A DNA stretch of 64,000 nucleotides. It comes from Basidiobolus meristosporus CBS 931.73 (taxonomy: Eukaryota > Basidiobolomycota > Basidiobolomycetes > Basidiobolales > Basidiobolaceae). The stretch is taken from assembly GCA_002104905.1 (NCBI GenBank), contig MCFE01000126.1, positions 1 to 64,000 of the forward strand, written 5' to 3'. Positions 1-9,366 of the stretch are shown here, in pieces. Every line of letters begins with the position of its first letter. The first letter of the stretch is position 1. Under the pieces are notes generated by a model. It was given only the letters and a program-made list of their open reading frames with translations, ran no database searches and was not told the DNA's origin. The translations under genes and the position numbers were made by a program.

Positions 1-388
1 CACTGACTCCAATAATAGGCAAGCATTTTACTCCTAGTCCTATCCATTACACCGGGCATGATTAGTTCGGTTCCAGCACTCCAACAGTTACGCTTCCATA
101 ATTACCTGCTTCGAATTATATAGGTAGAAGCCCAGGTCCCACAGATGTGCTTGAGAGCGCCCGGTATATGTGCGCAGTCATTTAGCCCATTCATTTATCA
201 CTTTCCTGTACCTGGAGTGAATCGTAGCAGGATTTCTAATGTTTATTAATAACTGACTCAATCATTTTTATCACCCACCCCATAGCGGGAAATGCCTCAT
301 AATACTACAGGCATATTGTTGAGCCATGCTGTGCTCGTTACTACATCGAGAAGTTCCGAGAGTGCCCTGATATATGTTGCACACTTGG

Positions 389-397
389 CTATAAATA
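389..397 (+). promoter_or_regulatory. TATA box of the M15-like gene
   Basis: A CTATAAATA motif lies about 46 bases before the ATG of the secreted M15-like gene. Similar TATA boxes precede most recognisable genes in this window. Confidence 0.5.
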
Positions 398-442
398 TGC
401 GCGATTCTCATCATTGCTGAGCACCACCAACTCAACTTCGTA

Positions 443-928
443 ATGAAAGCTGCTATTTCCACCCTTCTCGGTTTCATCGGCGCAACCATGGCCTTTGAAT
501 GTAACCCTCGCCATCAGCCCACTGCTCGCTACACTAACGAGCAGGAGCCCAGGAACGTTCTTTCGAGAAGTGGGATTTCGGTGAACCTTGGTTGCAAAGA
601 CCGCAACGCAAACGTCGACCAAACTTGCTTGACCGGGATGGAGGTGTCCACCGTGAATGCCGTGGTCGGTCTTCAGAGCATGTTGGGCAGTGGGTGTCCT
701 GTGGTAGTCACCGGGGCCGCCGAAATCTATCCCCACGGGAAGACTTCCCTCCATGCCTTGGGACAAGCGGTCGACCTCAGAATGAAGGCTTGCCTTACCA
801 ACTACATCCAGAAGAACATGAGAGGTCCTAGCACTACCTCCAGCGGGCAGAAGTACTGGGTCTCCAGTGCAGGAAACTTTTATCTCAACGAGGGGAACCA
901 TTGGCATGTCCAATACTGCCAGAACTGA
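443..928 (+). CDS. secreted M15-like metallopeptidase (D-Ala-D-Ala carboxypeptidase/endolysin fold)
   Basis: A 161-residue protein with an N-terminal signal peptide of about 17 residues ending ATMA. The core holds the M15 signature SLHALGQAVD (Ser102-Asp111; predicted zinc ligands His104 and Asp111). Near the C-terminus NEGNHWH supplies a candidate catalytic Glu150 and the third zinc ligand His153 or His155. Known M15 enzymes (VanY/VanX, phage L-Ala-D-Glu peptidases) hydrolyse peptide bonds in bacterial peptidoglycan, which fungi lack, so the likely substrate is foreign. Several cysteines (20, 51, 62, 85, 117, 159) fit a secreted, disulfide-bonded protein. The ATG was chosen because it opens the signal peptide and sits 46 bases after a TATA box. 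No intron is seen. Bacterial ancestry by transfer is inferred from the family, not shown. Substrate and activity are untested. Confidence 0.75.
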   Translation: MKAAISTLLGFIGATMAFECNPRHQPTARYTNEQEPRNVLSRSGISVNLGCKDRNANVDQTCLTGMEVSTVNAVVGLQSMLGSGCPVVVTGAAEIYPHGKTSLHALGQAVDLRMKACLTNYIQKNMRGPSTTSSGQKYWVSSAGNFYLNEGNHWHVQYCQN

Positions 929-1335
929 GTCGGTTACTGGAGTGAATTTTGGATTTGGAGATGAAACATCCTTTGTAACACAAACAATGGAATGCTAAAT
1001 AAAATAATGATTTCATCAGGACATTTGTGATGCGGCTGATTCTAGGTATAATCAGAATCATGTTACGCGTCTATCTAGCGGCAAGCATGGCATGATGGCA
1101 AGAGTCCAAAAATGCCGACGTGGTCGGATTGTTGGAATGAATGGTCACCTGAGCTAATGGTATTTCTCGTTTGAACATCTGGGTGTTGCGGGATTTTTAA
1201 TCGACTTGAGATTTAGTTCCTGAGCCATCGACCATTCTCTTGAAGTCTAGGGAGTTATCGGCAATTTAGATGCTACTCACTTCCAATACACCCAAATTCT
1301 TTGAATAACTTGGGGAACTTGCATATTTAACTCCA
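929..1335. other. intergenic, no gene seen
   Basis: The 3' flank of the M15-like gene contains AAATAAAATAATG at about 997, a possible polyadenylation region. No coding sequence or RNA gene is recognised before the LINE relic begins. Confidence 0.4.
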
Positions 1336-1337
1336 CT

Positions 1338-2150
1338 CTACCTGCTCAGGTTTCTGCTACATATCTTGGCTTTCCTTTCCTTCCTACTGTACTAGACTCT
1401 GGAGCACACCTGAAGATGAGAATTATCCTGGCAAGACAGGCACTCCACAAGCTACTGGCTGTTACTCCTCCTACAACTTCAGCTCCCAGCTGCCTCCTTC
1501 TACTCAAGCAGTTTGTCTTCCCTGTCCTGGAATTTGGCTTACCACTTCTCTCTCTTACTTCTAGAGACTGCACTAAGCTTGACAAGTTTGCAGTATGGTG
1601 CATTACCTCCTTGGTGTCTTGTTTGCCTGAATGCCCCTACAGACATGCTATTCTTGGTGCTTTTGGGTTTATGCCCTATAAGATCAGACTTCTCTACCTT
1701 AGAACCAGATTATATCTCAGACCTCACCACTGCAACAACCCACTGATTAAGGCCTGGAAGAGAACACACCACACTACACCTGGCTCCTGCTGGAGAACTA
1801 TACTTGGAGATCCTGAAGTCAAGAAGTTTGCTCATTATATTCTGCAGTCAGAAAAACCCAAGCTGGCCTACTTGAAGTATTTGACAGACCTTTGGCACCA
1901 ATATCTGAAGCAGCACACTCCCTTTATGATGTATATCAATCCTTATCACATTCCCCTCATTAATGTTGTTCACAAGTCATTCTTACCTCTCTTGCTACCC
2001 CCCTTCCCACTGAACAGTGTCTTGAGCACTGAAGAACTATCATCACTACATATTGACTTACCTACTAATTCCCCTCAGCTACACACTCTTGTATCAAAGC
2101 TACAACAGTAGCGCTGGCTTCTTTGTTTCAACTGAAATAAAGATTTCACC
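1338..2150 (+). mobile_element. 5'-truncated LINE (non-LTR retrotransposon), RT C-terminus plus 3' tail
   Basis: The open frame from about 1338 to 2111 begins inside a reverse transcriptase, with TYLGFPF near 1350, a motif typical of LINE RT palm/thumb regions. It continues with a C-terminal region of the LINE type (FVFPVLEFGLPLL, then KLDKFAVWCITSL, then LGAFGFMPYKIRLLYLRTRL). The catalytic RT core and endonuclease are absent, as expected for 5' truncation during target-primed reverse transcription. The coding part ends LVSKLQQ-stop at 2111. A short 3' UTR follows and ends in AAATAAAGATTTCACC. Clade assignment (Tad/L1-like) is not possible by eye. Confidence 0.7.
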
Positions 2151-2570
2151 TGTTGGTGACTGTCTCCCCCCTAAACTACACCTGGCTCCTGCTGGAGAAC
2201 TATACTTGGAGATCCTGAAGTCAAGAAGTTTGCGCACTATATTCTGCAGTCAGAAAAACCCAAGCTGGCCTACCTGAAGTACTTGACAGACCTTTGGCAG
2301 CAATATCTGAAGCTGCACACTCCCTTTATGATGAATATCAATCCTTATCATATTCCCCTCATCAACATTGTTCACAAATCATTCTTACCCCTCTTGCTAC
2401 CCCCCTTCCCCCTGAACAGTGTCTTGAGCACTGAAGAACTATCATTACTTCTTGTAAACTTACCTGCAAATTCCCCTCAGCTACACACTCTTGTATTAAA
2501 GCTGCAACAGTAGTACTGGCTTCTTTGTTTCAACTGAAATAAAGATTTCACCTTTTGGTAACTGTCTCCC
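2151..2570 (+). mobile_element. second, shorter LINE 3' end in tandem
   Basis: From about 2174 the sequence repeats positions 1776-2150 with scattered substitutions: the same coding tail (PGSCWRTILGDPEVKKFAHY to LVLKLQQ-stop at 2513) and the same AAATAAAGATTTCACC end. It starts abruptly inside the coding region. It is therefore a second, more severely 5'-truncated insertion of the same family, placed head to tail behind the first. Confidence 0.7.
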
Positions 2571-2966
2571 CCCTACCCCTTCACCTGCTGTTACCCACTT
2601 CCTTAAAGATTATTATATCTCTCAAGCTTATCTACTTCACTCCCCCATGAACCTGAACTCCAGTGTACTCTGGATACTGCCTTAACTTTAGCTTGGATTT
2701 ATTCATATTCAATTTAGTGTTTACTTTGGGAATCTTCAATTCCCAGCTGGCTTCTTTATTTGTAGTTAGATTTGTCTGAAATCAAATAAAGATTTCACCT
2801 ACCTTGAGTGACTTTCCCTCCCCAAAGATTTTCAATTCTCAGGCCTGGCTTTCCAGGAAACCTCTCTCAGACCTAGCTTCCTAGGAATTACTTCAGATCA
2901 ACATGGCTTCTTTAAATACTTGTCATAAGTAAATAAAGATTTCACCACTGGGTGACTTTCCTCCTC
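2571..2966 (+). mobile_element. two further LINE 3' UTR remnants in tandem
   Basis: Two more short segments end in the same tail. One finishes near 2799 (CTGGCTTCTTTATTTG, then AAATAAAGATTTCACC). One finishes near 2946 (ATGGCTTCTTTAAATA, then AAATAAAGATTTCACC). Each is followed by a similar GTGACTtTCC(C/T)-rich junction. Together with the two longer copies this makes four nested 3' ends in 1.6 kb. Confidence 0.55.
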
Positions 2967-2981
2967 CTAACCCTAAACCCT
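2967..2981 (+). repeat. telomere-like CTAACCCTAAACCCT
   Basis: A short interstitial stretch of CCCTAA/CCCTAAA units directly follows the last LINE tail. Similar short motifs occur at 3441-3457, 3653-3665 and 8154-8170. They are too short to be a telomere but recognisable. Confidence 0.5.
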
Positions 2982-5975
2982 GATGCAAGACTAGCATCAT
3001 GAAAAATTAAAGCACTTTGTACTATTCAGCTAAGTTCTTATGATTCCTGCATGATACATGTGCACATGGAACACAAGTAGTAGTGGCAATGATGTCAAAT
3101 AATGTTTGTATTATAGCAAAAATGTATTGAACTTTTGAATACACTTTAAATCTAGTGAAAAGCAATTGGTTTACATAAAATTGGCATTGGTCATGAGTTT
3201 CTTATCATATTAGGGCCATGAAACTTATGGCACCCAGAGCTTATTAAAACATAGGATTGTGGCCAGATTGGGATGATTCCTATTAGTTATTAGATGTAGC
3301 ATTAAAAGTAACAATTTATTAATCAAATGATCATCAAGACTTATACAGAGCATACCAAAGTCTAGGGAGACCAATATTGGCCCAAAAATGTCCACTCTAT
3401 GACCAGACAATGTGCCAACTGTAGGGTAAAAATACTTATGGTTAGGGTGATTAGGGTAAGGAAGATGAAATGCAACCCTAAGGGACCAGATTAAAAAATA
3501 AGAGAAAAGTAATTCAAAGGAATTTTAAAGAGTATGAGAGCAGTATGAGGGATTGCATTCCCCAAATGCCCTGCTTTTTATTCTCTAGGGGACTGCATCC
3601 CCCATGCCCTCTGCTCTTCTAACCTTTTCCTAGCCCTCACTATTGGACCTTCACCCTAACCCTAAGCTGTAGTCAAGCCTAGAGCCAACTTCACACTTAC
3701 CACAGTATAGAAGGTACCATAACACATACTATGAGATAGTTCCCTCCATATCCCTGATGATATCTGTAGTCTCTATTTTGACCATAATGCCTTTGTCCCA
3801 AGAAACTTCCCTCTCCTGTCTGTCTCCCCAATAGCTTGGCCTTTCATTGGCAGATATAGTAAGTTGTCTGTATGTATTACAAGTCTATTTTGTGGTGAAA
3901 AATAAAGGGATGCTTCTAAATTGGGATCAGTTACAGAATGCACTTGTTGTCACAATCATTGGTGTTGAAAAATTCCATTATGTGGGGAACTGGGAAAGGG
4001 GGAAATACTTGCTGACTTTGAGTACAATGGTGGTTGGTCAAGCCACCACTGTGCCCAAAGAAGCCAAACAAAAAAACCGGGATAAAAAAAAGAAAAAGCA
4101 AAAACTTGCATCATGTGCTTACAATAGTAGTTGACCAGGTTCCTACTGCTCACAGAGAAGCCAAATATGTACATGATGAGGCAAAAGTAAAGTTAAGGAA
4201 AGGAAAGGTTGAGAGCCTGTGTATGCATCAAGTATTGATCAAATCCTCAACACACCAATGGAGCCTAACCATACATTCCAAGAAGAGAATGAAAGTGGCC
4301 TAGAGACTGCTATGAAGGTTATTGAAATCCTCACAAAACTATAACAAGGCCAAACTTGTAAATAGGGGGGTGTAATTCAAAAGCAACTTGAATATACAAA
4401 TGACTGATCAAGCTGTGAACTTACATTTACATGATAAAATAAATCAATATCCTTAAGGCACACTGCTGTATGCTCATACCATTAGCATAGTAGAAAGGCT
4501 AAAGATGTACATGCCACTTTTACCAGCAAGGAGCAAGGCCTTGATCCACAACAGCTAGTAATGCAGTCTAGTATATGCAAGCTCTGATAAATCTGCTAAA
4601 GTTTGGCAAAGCTACTATCCAGCCAGATTAAGTGTTAGGCAGGTGTAGATAAATGCATGTAAATATATCAGCAGTGTTATGTGCAGTCATGTGGGGTATA
4701 ATTAGAATGGGTTGGTGTGTATGTAGCCTGAATTTAGAATAGGTTATCAGTAAAGTTAATTGATATAATGCTTTGATAACTTCTGAGATGATTTCATGGA
4801 AATTAGCAATTTTGGAGGCTATTACTTGTGCAAACTATTGATGTTGAAGGCATGTATCTTTCAATCATGTGCACTGATAACTGTTGCATTGATCTAGATG
4901 AAATCACTATTCCAATGGGTTTGGATGTGGCTCAAACAAGGTTTTATACTAAGCAAGCTTGATGACAGGCTTTGTCTTAGTGAGCTTGCTTCTAGTAGAT
5001 AAAATCAGAACCAAGCAATCCTGAAGAAACAATTGAACTAATGATTTTCATCACCTAGCATATAATCCACATAGTAAATCAGTATATTACTATGATCAAA
5101 GCTCCTGCTTCTTTTGCTTCCTGGGTTATCCAAGTGTCTCTACAGGCCTCTTTGTGTTTTGTGCACTACCCTGAGAGGCTACTTGATTGCAAGCTTAAGC
5201 TGTAACTGTGGAAGGTGGGTGCATTAATTTACTGCTATTCAATATGGGAGGAGTATTACTGATAAATGGGATAATTTGCTGAAAAGAGACTGACATTCCT
5301 TAAATACTTTTCTGATTGTATGTGCTTACTAATCACAGAGTACTAGAAGATTCCAGGCAGCAGTAGAAATTTTGATGACTAGGCAATGAGCTAAAACACT
5401 ATTGGATGGTTCTGAAAGATACAGGACATCCAGTATACTAGGGATCAGTACTCTGAAACCTGTGCACTATAGAGATAATATATATTATACTGAAATGGTA
5501 GGGATGATATCTCAGTCATAGGTTATATTTGATGAATAGAGATGCAGGAACTTGCCCAATATAAATACATCTTCAGATGATAAAGCTGAGTAACACTTAG
5601 CATAGCTAAGGCTAATGACTAACTTGAATGAATAATATATATGCATAATACTAATGACATGGTCAAAGAAGATTGGGAAAATACTTGTAATATAAATTAT
5701 GGATAAGTATGCTATGACAGCTATAAGGATAAACCTGCCAGTAGTAGGTATGCTTATTCCATCACAACAGCCAGCTCCAAATTCTTGAGAGCTGCATCCA
5801 CCATTTGAATCTGGTCCCTTGGAATCTTGCCAACATTACTCATTGGCCTGCTTTGAATAGTATTGCCTCTGGACTCTTCCTTCAGGGGATTGTACACATC
5901 TTTGCTGAAGTCAACCAATGGGCCCAGCTCATGCTTAATTCCCCCTATTTATATGAAGTAAGCTAACTGTCAATT
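2982..5975. other. AT-rich region, no recognisable gene
   Basis: About 3 kb of AT-rich sequence with frequent stops. Short open frames at 3847-4134 and 4034-4303 encode lysine-rich, low-complexity peptides with no domain I recognise. The texture (degenerate, repeat-derived) resembles the 57-64 kb region. Telomere-like motifs lie at 3441-3457 and 3653-3665. Confidence 0.35.
3441..3457 (+). repeat. telomere-like TTAGGG motifs
   Basis: Two TTAGGG units separated by TGA, in an AT-rich intergenic region. An inverse-orientation CCCTAACCCTAA follows at 3653-3665. Confidence 0.4.
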
Positions 5976-5979
5976 CTTG

Positions 5980-6545
5980 CTTGTTAAAGTATTTCTGTCT
6001 TCCTTCTTATTTTCTGACTTTGGCACTGATGCAAGGTCCCAAAAGTTTCTCTGTCAGGCTATTCAGAAGACTGGAGGTTGTGTTCTAGTACCTTCCTGGC
6101 ATTATGTGCAGCTTGAGCATGGAATTAACAACTTTTCTCATATTGAGGCAAATGCAGCTTAAGGTACTTTGGCATAACTATACCTTATATGGTCTTATCA
6201 AAGCAAGCATGTAGAGTATATTTAGAAAGGACCCAAGAACATGTGTGCAAAGCTTCTGGCTGCTTGGATAATGCATCTAATCTCATGTTCTGGGTTCCTG
6301 ATATTGTGGTAAAAATACTCCAAGTAAATCCCAACAAGAAATTTGGTCAGAATTCTCTAAAGTTTGTAGGAGATGGTGTCTGTGACCAAGTTAGGTAAAT
6401 GCTTAGGTGTAACTACAAAACTTAGAGCAAAGATATGACCAAGTTTGTTGTGAAATATGAGGTACAATTTGTTTCATTGGTTTTCAGGATGGTGTCCTGG
6501 TAGCATCAATACCTTTTGGCAGTGAGGTTTAAATCTTATGACTGC
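5980..6545 (-). mobile_element. degenerate copia-type LTR plus gag fragment (minus strand)
   Basis: Read on the minus strand, 6545 to about 6190 matches the LTR-like sequence seen at 42776-43135 and 58780-59070, and its 5' portion resembles 60235-60360. Shared words include the stretch around the translated CLERTQEHxCKxxGCLDN on +. Beyond it, about 6080-6030 matches the gag stretch at 61600-61650 (NSLTDKFQDLVS). The order LTR then gag agrees with the element at 61.7-62.4 kb. Heavily mutated and inactive. Assignment rests on similarity between copies inside this window. Confidence 0.5.
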
Positions 6546-6584
6546 AATTTGATGGAGTCATCACAATGCTTATTATTGGGAAGG

Positions 6585-6660
6585 CTAAAGCAGTGGTGCT
6601 GGCTTCTTTACTTCAGTTGAAATTACTGCTCCACCTATTAGTAATTCTTGTCCCCTGATT
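6585..6660 (+). mobile_element. decayed LINE 3' tail
   Basis: The segment GCAGTGGTGCTGGCTTCTTT followed by a TCAGTTGAAATT/CACCTATTAG-like stretch resembles the LINE tail at 2103-2160 with mismatches, suggesting a fifth, older copy of that family. Confidence 0.35.
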
Positions 6661-9270
6661 CTAACACTCTCTTTTTGGCTCCTTCATCTTGAGCTAACAA
6701 TATGAATATATCACAGGTTGTGGATTTCACCCATTGCCTAAAAAGCATATTGACCTGCCTGTAAACATCAAACCAATGTATGCTATCATAGGAACATTTG
6801 GAAGCCATTAGAAATCAGCCACAAAGCTGAACAAACATGATGGTATTTGCTGCCATATTAGGCAGGCCAGACAGCAAAAACTATCAAAAATCCACCATAT
6901 ATTTGTTAAAAGGGCCAAGAATTCCAACTTGTCAGTATTTTTGATGGCCTACGATGAAGGACCAACACATTCTTCTGTAATGGTGTCATCCAAGCAGCCA
7001 GCTGTTCTACCCTACTTTAGTCTGAAATATAATTTAAAGATCCAGAACTACACACAAAATGTCACAGTTTAGATACCACAAAGTTACTCAACATTCTGTT
7101 TCACTTCTATTATAATACAAATCAAATATAAGCCATATTGTTTGCCTGAGATAATATCAGCCCCTTTGCTGGCCTTGTTTCATCTGCAGTTATTTTGCAG
7201 TTATTCCTTTGAGATATCTAAACTAGGTGACATATTACTGATTACATCACAGAATATGCACTTGACCAATGGCTCAGCAAAACACAGCTTAGAAATATGC
7301 AGTTTAGGAGCATAGTAGAAGAGAATTTTTTTATTAGGGCACTGTAGAGGCATGTGAGTAGCATGATGCTACACATGCTCTGTATAGAACTTACTTTATA
7401 CTTATATGGCATTTTGCAGTCACATTAGGTTATACTTGTTGCAGTTCCTGAGATACTTAGTCAGTGATAGTGAATATGTACTGTGCCAACTTAATGTAAC
7501 TAAGAAATGCTTCTTAGCTATTAGTGTTTAATGCTACAATAATAGAAACAGAGTGCCAATACCAAATACGTTCACAATGAAGCCTATAAGCATCAATGGA
7601 TGAAAGGCGATGTGACATAGTTTCTTCCCGTTGGTTGACCCATAGATTTTGCATATTCTACGGTACTTGTAATCTGAAAGCAATAAAAAACTGACAAGAG
7701 ATTGGTGGGGCGAAATAGATGTGAGAAATGGCTGGCGTACTCTATCAAGGTTATAATGCAATTATTGATTAACAAATTTGAATGAGAAATCTAAACCAAA
7801 CTGGTTTTCTGGAATGTTGGTAAGAAATCGAAACAAACAATGGAGCAACAGGTGTGTAACAGTGATTCGGAGTTTAGCCGAGATATATGTCGGTTGTATG
7901 AGCCTACCCCATAATCCCACGTATCAATGCAGTAGGTGAGCAAAAACAGCTGACAAACAAGCTACTGGGAGCTGTATTTCAAGAAATACATGACCAACAA
8001 AAACAATATTAATAGGTAGACAAGAATATGCGTAAATGGTCGGGCAGCAACGTTCAAATCGCCCTGAATCGCAGTGTTCTTTGGAGTTTCCGGATAGTTT
8101 CAAAATATGTGTCCACGACATAGTTCGTGCTTTCTCAAATACATTAACATAGATTTAGGGTTAGGGTTTAGACATCAATATAGATTTATCATTTGCACCG
8201 ATTAGAACGACATCTGTACAACATACTGATTTCTAGAAGGCGCTCGGTTTCTACTAGAATATTCGTCAAGGGCAGGAAATATATGTAGGTTACTAGAGCA
8301 TGCATTCTAGCTTGGATCCCGCTCGGCTTGTGCTGATACTCGCAAACTAAGAAGAGTGACTAGCGAATCAATATTGGAAGTTTTTGGTTACACCGTGCGT
8401 ACTTAAACTGGCCAAGGACCTCTCACTATTACTTTCCCAATTTTCGCATGAAGACCATGATAGGGCGGAACTAATAGACCTGTACATTGATAGGATGGAG
8501 CTTATACACCGTATACATTGTCTTCCAGCAACTATATCCATTGGTATTCCTTGCTGATTGGGCAACCATGTGCGCTCAACGTTGTTCATTTCCTGGGACC
8601 GACTTGAATCCCCAAGCAATGCGGCTAGATATGGGAATCTTAATGGATCCTCTTATACATAGACTCCACTACACTCTGATTATCTCGCAACAATGGTGTC
8701 ATTACCCCCACACAGGCGGCGCTTGATGATATCTAAGGATGGCTAGCACTTGACGGTATCTTGACACAAAGCATTTTATTTACAGCCTGATCATCGGAAG
8801 CGTGGACGCCAGGTAAGCAATACGGGCCAATCCATTCACGAGTTTAGAAACCAATCCGGTTCACTTGTATTCGCTAGATTTCTAACATTGCCACATTACC
8901 TCACATTGTGGCATAAATTGATTCTTACAGCAGCCAAGTATCACGACACTAGCCATACCGAGTTTTTCGGCAGATTGGCTGGGGGGTTTTGAGACTAATA
9001 ACACCATTGCTGATGTGGCCTATCATATAAAGCATCATTACATGTGCAACAGTAGTATCTGAAGTAGGCCTTGCATGCACTTTCTTTGCTAATTTTTGAG
9101 GTGGTAGTATTAATGTCTTGCGCTCGGTGTGGTACTTGTTACACAATCCTATCTGTGCAAGGGCTTGCTACCAAATTATTCAAGTGCCAAAATTAGCAAT
9201 GATCGTAGGGGTTGTGATTGTCAGTGCCAAGTAGGACTAACCATGGGTCCGCAATGGGCTGCACAGGCTC
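6661..9270. other. intergenic, no gene seen
   Basis: AT-rich up to about 7.5 kb and closer to average composition from 7.5 to 9.3 kb. Short open frames on either strand (for example 7534-7761 and 8368-8619, minus) show no family features, signal peptide or splice pattern that I can support. A telomere-like TTTAGGGTTAGGGTTTA is present at 8154-8170. Confidence 0.35.
8154..8170 (+). repeat. telomere-like TTAGGG repeats
   Basis: Nearly three contiguous TTAGGG-type units (TTTAGGGTTAGGGTTTA), the clearest interstitial telomeric motif in the window. Confidence 0.5.
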
Positions 9271-9271
9271 C

Positions 9272-9280
9272 TTTATATAG
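9272..9280 (+). promoter_or_regulatory. TATA box of the NRPS gene
   Basis: TTTATATAG lies about 87 bases before the proposed NRPS start codon. It follows a GC-richer stretch and is the only TATA-like motif well placed for this gene. Confidence 0.45.
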
Positions 9281-9366
9281 CCAGTGTTATGACACTCCCT
9301 AGTACATCAAATCGATGAGCTGTTAATTCATCTAATAGTAGAATCTTGACCGTCAGAAATAGAAAT

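Noticed and set aside
443..913. Minus-strand 174-codon frame (389-913) overlapping the M15-like gene
   Set aside because: Shadow of the real gene in a GC-richer coding stretch. The plus strand has signal peptide, active-site motifs and TATA box.
3847..4303. Two overlapping frames encoding lysine-rich peptides
   Set aside because: AT-rich low-complexity sequence within a repeat-derived region. No family features or promoter.
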